Translations under genes and position numbers: made by a program
The notes under the pieces: generated by a model
Databases searched by the model: none
Told to the model about the DNA's origin: nothing
Seen by the model: only the letters and a program-made list of their open reading frames with translations
Assembly (NCBI GenBank): GCA_964392305.1
Contig: CAYMPV010000020.1
Coordinates: forward strand, 1-64,000
Direction: 5' to 3'
Source of the DNA: JACKIC01 sp964392305
Lineage (GTDB): Bacteria; Planctomycetota; UBA1135; UBA2386
DNA: 64,000 nucleotides
Part shown: piece by piece, positions 36,364-46,640 of the stretch
Layout: each line of letters opens with the position of its first letter
Position numbering within the stretch: position 1 is the stretch's first letter

Positions 36364-37932
36364 ATGCAGTTCCGCCGTCTCGCACCTCTCTCGCTGTTCG
36401 CTCTCGTCAGCGTCGCCAGCGCCCAGTTCATCCCCGGCGTCACGGCCACCTCGGGCATGGGAACGTTCTCGACCTACAACATCCAGAACCTCACGAACGG
36501 CGTCGGCCTGTCGTCGATGAGCGTGACCGCGACGCACTCCGCGACATGGCAGGACATGTGGATCAGCAACGCGATCACGACCGGGTGGCTGCAGTTCGAC
36601 CTCGGCAGCGTGCAGCCGCTCAACCTCATCGCCGTCTGGAACTACAACTCGTCGATCAGCACGCAGCGCGGTGTCCAGCTCATGGACGTGTCGACCTCGA
36701 CCGACGGCGTCAACTTCACGCCGCTGTCGCAGGAGACCGTGCCCCAGGCCAACGCGCAGCCGCTGTTGCCGCATCTGATCCAGGGCGGCGGCGTGCCGGC
36801 GCAATACGTGCGCTTCGACGTGCTGCAGAACTACGGCAACAACTACACCGGTCTGTCCGAGGTGCAGTTCGTCGCCGGCAGCGGCGCGAGCATCGGGTTG
36901 AACACGACTCTGGGTGACGGTTGCATCCGCTCCGCCGCCTCGTTCTACGAGTACTTCCCGACCGCCTCGGCGTTCGATCTCGCCAACAGCGGGTTCGCGA
37001 TGATCCCGACCGGCTCGAGCTACATCGTCATCGCCGGAACGAGCACCTTCGTGCCGCCGTCGCCGAGTGCCACCACGGTGACGCTGGCCAACAACGGCCA
37101 GGCATCGGTCGCCCTGTCCGCGCCGTTCCCGTACGCCGGCGGCTCGACCTCGAGTCTGAACGTGTGCGCGAACGGTTACGTCGCGGTCGCCGCGGGCAAC
37201 ACGACGAGCGCGACGCCTGCCGCGGCCACGATGCTCAACGCGCCACAGACCGCCTGGTGGGCGTGGCACGACTACAACCCGGCGCTCGCCGGCAGCGGTC
37301 TCGTCAAGTTCGAGCAGATCGGCGCCATCGCCTACGTCACCTGGGATGGCGTCTGGGACAGCGGCGGCACCTCCGCCGCGAACGCGAGCACGTTCCAATT
37401 CCAGTTCGACACGGCGAGCGGCATCGTCGCCGTCGTGTTCCAGGGGATGAGCGGCCTCGGCAACGGCCACCTCGTCGGCTACTCACCCGGCGGGCCGAGC
37501 GTCGACCACGGCAGCACCGATCTGTCGGTCGCGCTGCCCGGCTCGCTGACGATCCAACCCGTCGACATCCTGCCGCTGACCCTGAGCGGCGCGACCCGTC
37601 CGGTCGTCGGCACGACGTGGACGCTGAACGTCACCCAAGTGCCCGCGACCGGCACGTTCGGCGCCGACGTGTGGGGCCTGACCGACCTGAACATCCCGGA
37701 CCTCGGCTTCATGGGTGCGCCGGGCTGCCCCCACCGCGCGTCGCTCGACGTCATGAACCTGTGGTTCGTCACGGGGCCGACGCGCAGCTACTCGCTGGTG
37801 CTGCCGAACGACCCTGCGTTCGCGAACGTGCACATCTACACGCAGTCGGTCGTGCTGCAGCCGGGCGTCAACGCGATGTTCGGTGGCGCGATCACGTCGA
37901 ACGGCATCGACGGCCGCATCGGCACTCTGTGA
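36364..37932 (+). CDS. secreted discoidin (F5/8 C)-like protein with shared C-terminal domain
   Basis: This 522-residue protein has a signal peptide ending ASAQ (20). A jelly-roll domain like F5/8 type C comes first (about 25-180): WLQFDLGSVQPLNLIAVWNYN, GVQLMDVSTSTDGVNFTPL and YVRFDVLQNYGNN. A second large beta domain contains two widely spaced cysteines. The C-terminal roughly 120 residues (LTLSGATRPVVGTTWTLNV..., ending in FGGAITSNGIDGRIG) resemble those of three other secreted proteins here. It may bind carbohydrate at the cell surface. AGGAG six nt upstream supports ATG 36364. Confidence 0.7.
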   Translation: MQFRRLAPLSLFALVSVASAQFIPGVTATSGMGTFSTYNIQNLTNGVGLSSMSVTATHSATWQDMWISNAITTGWLQFDLGSVQPLNLIAVWNYNSSISTQRGVQLMDVSTSTDGVNFTPLSQETVPQANAQPLLPHLIQGGGVPAQYVRFDVLQNYGNNYTGLSEVQFVAGSGASIGLNTTLGDGCIRSAASFYEYFPTASAFDLANSGFAMIPTGSSYIVIAGTSTFVPPSPSATTVTLANNGQASVALSAPFPYAGGSTSSLNVCANGYVAVAAGNTTSATPAAATMLNAPQTAWWAWHDYNPALAGSGLVKFEQIGAIAYVTWDGVWDSGGTSAANASTFQFQFDTASGIVAVVFQGMSGLGNGHLVGYSPGGPSVDHGSTDLSVALPGSLTIQPVDILPLTLSGATRPVVGTTWTLNVTQVPATGTFGADVWGLTDLNIPDLGFMGAPGCPHRASLDVMNLWFVTGPTRSYSLVLPNDPAFANVHIYTQSVVLQPGVNAMFGGAITSNGIDGRIGTL

Positions 37933-38079
37933 ACATGCTGGATCGAGGGCGGGGACCACGAGCGCGAATGCGATCTTGACGGGCAGGTCGCCGACGAAGT
38001 GCTCACCTCGGCGTGGGTACGGTGGACCTCCCGTCTCGCGCCAGGCAACGATGTCGCGTCAATCGCGCCACCGGGCAGC

Positions 38080-39624
38080 TCATGGCCGCGCGATCTCGAG
38101 CAACGGCCGCGGATCGACCTTGAGCAGCCGCACGAGATCCAGCGTTGGCAACTTCGACACGTCGAACGTCCACGTCACGCGCGTTCCGTCGACCCGAGCG
38201 ACGATTGCTCCCACGCAACGAAGCCAGGCCAACGCGATCTTCCCGTACTCCTGCAGCCCAGCAGGCGTCGCCCCGATCTCGTGCCACGTCGCGGAGAACA
38301 TGTTGGGATAGCCCCAATCCGTCTCCAGCGATCGGGCCTTCTGCCAGTCACGCCAACGTTCGCACAACGCCGTCGCCGCTGCGTTCCCTCCGGCGTCGGC
38401 GACCGCGGACAGCGTGCCGTTCTCCGCGTCGTAACGGACCTCGAGCTCCGCCTGTCCCAGCCCCATCCATTCGGACAGGCGGCTTCGCGCCCCGACGACG
38501 GCCCAGATCGGCGTTGCCCGGTCATCGGCCCGGTGGATCCACCCGGCCCGGCGACTGCCTCGTTTGACGTCGGTGAGGTCACCCTGCCACGCTTCGAACT
38601 CGAGCGGCGTGCTGCGAAGGTGCCAGCCATCGAGCGAGGCCCGCACCTCGCCATCTTCGATGGAGACGGCATCGATGCCTGCTCCGCGCAGTCCGCTGGC
38701 GATCCGTTGCGGTTGGAAGACGCCGGCCAGGTGGAACCAGCACGAGTCGTCCGTGGCACTTCGCACGGCGAACAGGGCATGGTCCACGCGCCAGTTGCCG
38801 AACCGGGCGGCGAGCTCGCAGGGCAGTTGTCCCGGCTGGTCCATCCTGAGTTGCGCGGACAGGAACTCAGCGGGTGAGGTGGCCTCACCTTGGTCCGCGA
38901 CCGTGGTACTCAGCAGCAGGTGTTGGAGTCGGCGCCAATCCGCGAGCAGCGGCGCCGGCGACGGCAAGGCCGCACAATGAAGCCCGAGTACGAGGTCGCA
39001 ATCGTCCGGAAGGCGCGCCAAGGCTGCCTGCAGCCCGGCCGTTCCCCAACGATCCACCCGGTGCGCGACTGCTCGCGGCGCGTCGGGGACGAGGGTCTGC
39101 ATTCCGCTCTGCGCGACGGCTTCGGCCGCCGCGGCGCGCGTGAAGGGGTCGCGCGCAGGGTCCAGGGAATACGCGACGAGCCCGCGGACGGCGGCATGGG
39201 TGCCGACGCTCTGCAGATGGCGCACCCGCAGGGGGTCGATCCGTGGGTCGGGCTCGATGCGTCGCATCTCGGCGAGGTCCATCGAGACCCGCACCCCCAA
39301 CTTGTCGAGTCTGCGCCGCCACTCGTCGATCGCCGCGGCTCCGCCAGGCCCGTGCAGGAGGAGCGCGATCGCATCGAACGGCGGCGCGTTCCGGACTCCA
39401 TCCAGGATGGACGGCGTGCCGTCCCACGCCGCGAACAGGCCGGGGAACATCGTCCTCCACTCGGCCGGCGGTCGCGGATCCTCACCCGCGCTGCCGCTCG
39501 GAGGCTCGCCGACGCGGACCTGCAGGAGCCCCGCCTCGGTCTCGCGCCACGCCAGGTCGACGATGTCCTGCGCGGGCAACGTCGCCAGCGACGTGACCAG
39601 GAGGGCGGCGAGGGCGCGGTTCAT
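38080..39624 (-). CDS. secreted protein of unknown function
   Basis: This 514-residue protein has a signal peptide ending LPAQ (19). It contains a HEAT- or TPR-like helical stretch (ARDPFTRAAAAEAVAQSGM) and a long alpha/beta region. No catalytic motif or named family is recognised. It shares a general layout, not obvious sequence identity, with the secreted protein at 58302. The ATG at 39624 overlaps the stop of an upstream P-loop remnant (ATGA), as if the two once formed an operon. Confidence 0.6.
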   Translation of the reverse strand: MNRALAALLVTSLATLPAQDIVDLAWRETEAGLLQVRVGEPPSGSAGEDPRPPAEWRTMFPGLFAAWDGTPSILDGVRNAPPFDAIALLLHGPGGAAAIDEWRRRLDKLGVRVSMDLAEMRRIEPDPRIDPLRVRHLQSVGTHAAVRGLVAYSLDPARDPFTRAAAAEAVAQSGMQTLVPDAPRAVAHRVDRWGTAGLQAALARLPDDCDLVLGLHCAALPSPAPLLADWRRLQHLLLSTTVADQGEATSPAEFLSAQLRMDQPGQLPCELAARFGNWRVDHALFAVRSATDDSCWFHLAGVFQPQRIASGLRGAGIDAVSIEDGEVRASLDGWHLRSTPLEFEAWQGDLTDVKRGSRRAGWIHRADDRATPIWAVVGARSRLSEWMGLGQAELEVRYDAENGTLSAVADAGGNAAATALCERWRDWQKARSLETDWGYPNMFSATWHEIGATPAGLQEYGKIALAWLRCVGAIVARVDGTRVTWTFDVSKLPTLDLVRLLKVDPRPLLEIARP

Positions 39625-39725
39625 CGGTTCTCTTCGGCGATCATCGACAGCCCACAGCGGTCGCGGATCCAGCGCGCGAGCGTGGTCCTGCCCGTGGCAC
39701 GGGCGCCGACGAGGTAGACCCGGAG
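39621..39725 (-). pseudogene. fragment of a P-loop NTPase
   Basis: About 33 codons encode RVYLVGARATGRTTLARWI-RDRCGLSMIAEENR, closely resembling the start of AAA/kinase-like NTPases. The Walker A is GxxxxGRT with Lys changed to Arg. There is no credible start codon nearby, and the frame stops where the next gene's ATG begins. I take it for a decayed remnant. Confidence 0.4.
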
Positions 39726-39851
39726 CCGAGCGGTATCGGGTCGGCGTTGCCGGACCAGGGCGAACGGTAGGGGCGCCGGACGAGTGCGCAAGCACGGCGC
39801 GCGGAACGGGCTCGACCCGAGCGCACGCCTCGCGCAAACTCGCGCGCCGTC

Positions 39852-41474
39852 GTGTTCTCCTCCCGTCCTCGCCGTCCCCGAAGACGCCTGCGCAAGCTGC
39901 TGCTCGCGATCGTCGTGTTCGTGGTCGGGCTCGAGGTCATGTTGCAAGTGGCTGCGTTCGTGGTGAGCTTCACGCAGCCGGCAGCGCCGCAGGTGCAGGG
40001 TGCCGCCGTCGTCTGCCTGGGCGACAGCTACACCGCCGGCATCGGCGCGACCTCGCCGGACGCGAGTTATCCCGCGCAGCTGCAGGAGGTGCTCGCCGAA
40101 CGCGGCTCGCCGGTGCGTGTCGCCAACGGCGGTTGTCCGGGCCAGGACAGCGCGTTCCTGCTGCGCCAGGTGCCCGCGCTGCTGCGTGGTCGTCCGCGCG
40201 TGCTGTGCGTGCTGATGGCGTTCAACGACACCTGGTCGCGGCCGGCGCGCGTTGCCGCCGACGACCTGTCGGCGCGCGAGGACTACGGCCGCTTCGCATG
40301 GCGCTGGCGGACGGGGCGACTGCTGGCGTTGTGCCTGCGCTTCCTGCCGAACTCCTGGCACCGGACCGGCGCGGACCTCGTCGCGGCCGCTGGGCCGGCG
40401 CCGACGGCCGATCCGGCTGCCGGGTTCGCGCTGCTCGAAGGACTCGGTCTGCTCGCGCGCGACGATCCATCGCCGACGTTCGCGCCACCGCAGCCGGCCG
40501 AGGTGCAGCGGCGCGTGCTCGAGGTCGAGCGGCAGCTGTTCGTAGTCGATGGCGGCGCGTTGGCGCTGGCTGAACGGCTCGCGACGGACTTGCCCGACGT
40601 CGCCGTCGCGCAGAAGACGCTCGCAGTGGCCGCGCACCTCGCCGGCAAATCGCAGCGGTGCGCGGCCGCGCTCGACGCGCTGTCCCGCCTGGCGGCGGGC
40701 GACGACGTCGCCGACGAGCAATTCGTGATCGCGCTGCTGGCCACGGCGCGGCCCGAGCAGGCGGCGGCGGCGGCGCGCGAGCACCTGCAACGACAACCGC
40801 ACGCGGTGGTCGCCGCGCTCGTGCTGCAGGACGCGACCTACCAGCTCGGCCAGACCGATGCGTTCCTGCCCGCGGCACTACGCGCGCTGCGGCTCGGCGC
40901 GCGCTTGTTCCCAGGGCAGGCGGCGATGATCTGCCGTCATCTCGCGGTGGCGACCGCGTCCGCGCAGCCGCAGCGGGCCGCGGGGCTGCTCACGGCCGCG
41001 CTGCTGCTCGACGGCAACGTCGCGTTGACGCGCGCCAAGGTGCAGTCCGTGCGCGGGTCCGTCACCGGCGCGCACTGCGACGCAGCCATCGCGAACGTGC
41101 CTGCCCTCGCGGCCGACCAGCGCGACGCCGTGCGGGGCACGCTGCTGGCGGCGCTCGCCGACGAGGAGGCAACGGCCTGGGGCGCGACGCTCGAACACCA
41201 CCTGCGCGAGGTCGGGCGCCTGTGCCGCGAACAGGGCACCGCGCTCGTGCTGCTCGGGTATCCCTTCCTGCACCCCGACCTCGAACGCATCCAGCGCGAG
41301 GTCGCCGCGCAGCTCGGCGTGCCGTTCGTGCCCGTGCGCGAACGCTTCGACGTCGAATTGCAGACGCGGGCGCGCGAGGAGCTGTTCGTGCCGAACGGCC
41401 ACTGCAGCGACGCGGGCTATCGGCTGCTCGCCGAACTCGCCGCCGACGCGGTCGCGCCACTGTTGCGCCGCTGA
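39852..41474 (+). CDS. membrane-anchored SGNH/GDSL hydrolase-like protein with TPR-like insert
   Basis: This 540-residue protein has an N-terminal membrane anchor (LLLAIVVFVVGLEVMLQVAAFVV). SGNH block I follows (VVCLGDSYTAGIG, Ser of GDS), then a glycine block (ANGGCPGQDS) and a block with Asn (MAFNDTW). A long Ala-rich helical insert of about 280 residues is followed by the C-terminal block (LLGYPF, NGHCSDAGYRLLAE), whose DxxH order is altered. Related enzymes deacetylate or transesterify sugars. The start is GTG 39852; the insert is unusual for the family. Confidence 0.7.
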   Translation: MFSSRPRRPRRRLRKLLLAIVVFVVGLEVMLQVAAFVVSFTQPAAPQVQGAAVVCLGDSYTAGIGATSPDASYPAQLQEVLAERGSPVRVANGGCPGQDSAFLLRQVPALLRGRPRVLCVLMAFNDTWSRPARVAADDLSAREDYGRFAWRWRTGRLLALCLRFLPNSWHRTGADLVAAAGPAPTADPAAGFALLEGLGLLARDDPSPTFAPPQPAEVQRRVLEVERQLFVVDGGALALAERLATDLPDVAVAQKTLAVAAHLAGKSQRCAAALDALSRLAAGDDVADEQFVIALLATARPEQAAAAAREHLQRQPHAVVAALVLQDATYQLGQTDAFLPAALRALRLGARLFPGQAAMICRHLAVATASAQPQRAAGLLTAALLLDGNVALTRAKVQSVRGSVTGAHCDAAIANVPALAADQRDAVRGTLLAALADEEATAWGATLEHHLREVGRLCREQGTALVLLGYPFLHPDLERIQREVAAQLGVPFVPVRERFDVELQTRAREELFVPNGHCSDAGYRLLAELAADAVAPLLRR

Positions 41475-41481
41475 GTCCGGG

Positions 41482-41565
41482 CGCAAGGGTCGAACGAGCT
41501 GCAAGCGCTCCGACGCGTTCCTCGCGAACGCCGGAGCAACCGTCCGTGAGACGGTTGTCGACGGC
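41482..41565 (+). repeat. copy 2 of the duplicated ArsC-like selenoprotein segment, TGA changed to CGA
   Basis: An intergenic near-copy of 32997-33075 reads R-K-G-R-T-S-C-K-R-S-D-A-F-L-A in the same frame, so Sec is replaced by Arg. The frame has no start or complete domain, so it is a fragment. Hairpin 2 is kept with a compensatory change (outer pair G-C in copy 1, A-T in copy 2). It fills part of the 290-nt gap before the porin gene. Confidence 0.8.
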
Positions 41566-41764
41566 TGGCGCAGGACTACTTGGGCACCGTGTCCACGACC
41601 GCAGCGAAGATGCGACCCGTGAAAAGCCGGTTGCACGAGCGGCTAGCTGTCGGAGATCGTCAGTCCGCCCTACATCGAACGCAGCGCCGGTGTGAATCGG
41701 GGCGATGACGATGCGAACCGGCCATCGCCACCTCTAGAGTCACCAACAATCGACGAGACCGACC

Positions 41765-42982
41765 ATGAACGAGCCAGCTGCTTCGGTATCCCGTCTCTTC
41801 GCGATCACCATCGGAACCTGCCTGCTGGCGACGGCGCAGGAATCGACCACGTCGCCGCCCACGACGCCACCTGCCGGAGCGTCTGCACCTTCGCTCGTCG
41901 CCCCGAGCGGAGTCGCGCCGCAACAAGTGCCGACGACCAAGTCGCAGGGCCTGCAGTGGACGGTCGGTGACTACACCGTCAAACTCGGCGGCTACGTCAA
42001 GCTCGACCTCATCCACGACTTCAACGAGATCGGCTCGACCGACTCGTTCGACCCGCGCACGATCGATCCAGCCGACACCGACGGCGTGAACACGCGGCTG
42101 CATGCGCGCCAGACGCGGTTCAACCTCGACATCCGCCGGCCGACGGACTACGGCGAATTGCGGGCGTTCTTCGAGGGCGACTTCTTCGGCAGCGGCAACT
42201 CGTTTCGCCTCCGCCATGCCTACGGATCGATCGGTGGCTGGCTCGCCGGCCAGACCTGGTCGACGTTCATGGACGAAGACGCGATGCCCGAGACGCTCGA
42301 CTTCGAGACGCCGATCGCGTACCCGATGATCCGCCAGGCGATGATCCGCTACACGTGGGATCTCGGCGACGACAGCAAGATCGCCGTCGCCCTCGAGGAT
42401 CCGGCTTCGAACCTGCTCGATCCGACGGCGCCCGGCGAGGCCGAGGAGGCGACCCCCGATCTGACGTCGCGCTGGCGTTGGGGCCACGGACTGGGCCACA
42501 CGCAGCTCGGTTTGTTCCTCGGTCAGGCGCGCTACAACCGCGACGTCGGCCCCACCGACACCGAAGTGCTCTGGGGCGCCAATCTGTCGACCAAGCTCGC
42601 GATCGGCGAACGCGATCATCTGCTCGTGCAGGGGACCTACGGCCCCGGCGTCGGTCGTTATCGCGGTGGGATCACCGCCGCACCGGACGCGAACGACGAA
42701 CTGGAGGCGGTCGAGGTCGCTGCCGGCATGATCGGTTACGAGCACCACTGGTCCGACCAGTGGCGCAGCACGCTGGTCTACAGCTACGTCACGGGCGACG
42801 TCCCCGGCGGCGCGCCGACCGACAGCGTCGAGGTGCTCGAGTATCTGGCAGCGAACCTGATCCATCAGTTCACCGACAGCGCGTGGGTGGGCGTCGAGTA
42901 CCTGTACGGCGCTCGCGAGAACGTCGACGAGGCTCGCGGTGAAGCACACCGCGTCCAGTTCTCGTTCAAGGTCAGCTTCTGA
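41765..42982 (+). CDS. DcaP-like outer-membrane porin
   Basis: This 405-residue protein has a signal peptide ending TAQ, a Pro/Thr-rich linker (about 28-58), and a beta-barrel beginning GDYTVKLGGYVKLDLIHDFN. RPTDYGELRAFFEGDFFG, FRLRHAYGSIGGWLAGQTWSTFMD and a C-terminal VQFSFKVSF follow. This strand pattern is that of the DcaP family of trimeric porins, which import small anionic or dicarboxylic compounds. The terminal Phe is the usual BAM signal. Confidence 0.85.
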   Translation: MNEPAASVSRLFAITIGTCLLATAQESTTSPPTTPPAGASAPSLVAPSGVAPQQVPTTKSQGLQWTVGDYTVKLGGYVKLDLIHDFNEIGSTDSFDPRTIDPADTDGVNTRLHARQTRFNLDIRRPTDYGELRAFFEGDFFGSGNSFRLRHAYGSIGGWLAGQTWSTFMDEDAMPETLDFETPIAYPMIRQAMIRYTWDLGDDSKIAVALEDPASNLLDPTAPGEAEEATPDLTSRWRWGHGLGHTQLGLFLGQARYNRDVGPTDTEVLWGANLSTKLAIGERDHLLVQGTYGPGVGRYRGGITAAPDANDELEAVEVAAGMIGYEHHWSDQWRSTLVYSYVTGDVPGGAPTDSVEVLEYLAANLIHQFTDSAWVGVEYLYGARENVDEARGEAHRVQFSFKVSF

Positions 42983-43195
42983 TCCGCGGCGGCTCTTCGC
43001 GCCGCAGCCCCCAAGGCAAGACGCACCGCCTGCTCGACCAACTGGGCCGCGGCCGCCGAACGTGCACGCGAACGGGCCACCCGGCGTGATCGCCCCGCAA
43101 ACACCGTTCTGCTACCTTTCCCGGCCCCCCGCGCCCGCTGCCGGCGCGGCTTTCACCCAACCACCCCGCCGCGCCGCATTCCCCCTCCGGCAACC

Positions 43196-45430
<2,235 letters not shown>

Positions 45431-45498
45431 GTTCTCCATCCGTGAGGACACAGACTCCCGAGGCATCGAACGTGGGTGCGACCCGGCCTATCGCCGCT

Positions 45499-45526
45499 GA
45501 GCCGTGCGCCCTGGGCGCGTCGGCTC
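45499..45526. terminator. hairpin between convergent icd and secreted-protein genes
   Basis: GAGCCG/CGGCTC and the inner GCGCC/GGCGC pair around a CTG loop. There is no T-tract, so termination is plausible only from its place between two converging genes. Confidence 0.35.
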
Positions 45527-45563
45527 CAGCGAGGGCGGCCCCTGCCGCTTCCTCGCCCGTTCC

Positions 45564-46517
45564 TCAGTAGACCGTGATCTGCAGCGCGTTCGAAGTCACG
45601 AACGGCAGCGGCGCGAGCGATCCCGGATCGAGCACCGCGAGCTGCGGCGCGAAGTAGAAGCCCTGATACGCGGCACTGTTCGGCAGCGGGATGCCGAAGG
45701 ACGTGTGCCCCGACGCCGTCGTCGCACGCACGTTGCCCGTGCCGGTCGTGCCGACCGCCGTGAACAACGCGTCGGTGCTCTGAAAGCAGCTCGCCGTGCC
45801 GGGGATCGGCACGCTCGGGAACTGCGGGATCATGCCGATCACCAGGAACGCCACCGAGCCAGCGGCGAAGCCGGTGCCTTCGACGCGGAATGCGGCGTTG
45901 CCGACCGCGGGCGGCTGGTTGGTGAACATCGTGCCGATCGAGTTGGTCGAGCTCGTGCACAAGGTGCCGAACGGGACCACGTTGGCCTGGTCGAGCAGAC
46001 CGCAGTACAGACGCGACTTGAGCGCCGCGCTGCCGGCAGCGACCCAGGAACCGCCCGACAGACGCATGCTGGCCAACGTCGCGCCACCCGGCTCGATCGG
46101 CGGCGTCGACCAACCCGGTTCGGTGAACACCACCCAGTAGTTGGCGTTCGCCTGCAGCAACGCCACCGAGTCGAGGCTCGCACCCTGCCAGCTGATCGTC
46201 GGCTCGATGATCCAGGTGCCGCCGGCCAGGCGCGTGCCGGGCGTGCCGGCGGTGCTCTCGTCCCAGACCTCGACGGTCATGAAGGTGCCGACCTGAGTGG
46301 TGTAGTTGTTACCCGTGAACACCTGCAGGGCCTGGATGGCGAGCGGCGCGGCGGGCGTGATCTGCCACGCGTAGGTGTTGGGCGCGGCGGGTGAGTAGCT
46401 GTAGATCGCGTTGCTGACCGATGTGGTCAGGTCGTTGGTCGCGAAGCACGGCGGCGTCTGGGCGACGAGCGTGCTGACGAGGGAGAACGCGACAGCGAGG
46501 GGGACGAGCGTCTTCAT
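45564..46517 (-). CDS. secreted protein with shared C-terminal beta domain
   Basis: This 317-residue protein has a signal peptide ending LVAQ (20). An N-terminal beta-sandwich of about 180 residues follows (YAWQITPAAPLAIQALQVFTGNN, VGTFMTVEVWDE, YWVVFTEPGW). The C-terminal domain (NAAFRVEGTGFAAGSVAFLVIG..., ending SNALQITVY) resembles the ends of the Kelch and discoidin-like proteins. No enzyme motif was found. The ATG at 46517 begins the signal peptide. Confidence 0.62.
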   Translation of the reverse strand: MKTLVPLAVAFSLVSTLVAQTPPCFATNDLTTSVSNAIYSYSPAAPNTYAWQITPAAPLAIQALQVFTGNNYTTQVGTFMTVEVWDESTAGTPGTRLAGGTWIIEPTISWQGASLDSVALLQANANYWVVFTEPGWSTPPIEPGGATLASMRLSGGSWVAAGSAALKSRLYCGLLDQANVVPFGTLCTSSTNSIGTMFTNQPPAVGNAAFRVEGTGFAAGSVAFLVIGMIPQFPSVPIPGTASCFQSTDALFTAVGTTGTGNVRATTASGHTSFGIPLPNSAAYQGFYFAPQLAVLDPGSLAPLPFVTSNALQITVY

Positions 46518-46640
46518 GGTGATGGCAACGATGGGAAGGGTCAGGGTGCCGGCGAGGGAGCCGGCATGGGTGACAGACACGTGGCATTGACCGGAACCGC
46601 GCCGATTCTCGCGAGAATCCGCCGATCTTCGCCGCGCCGG

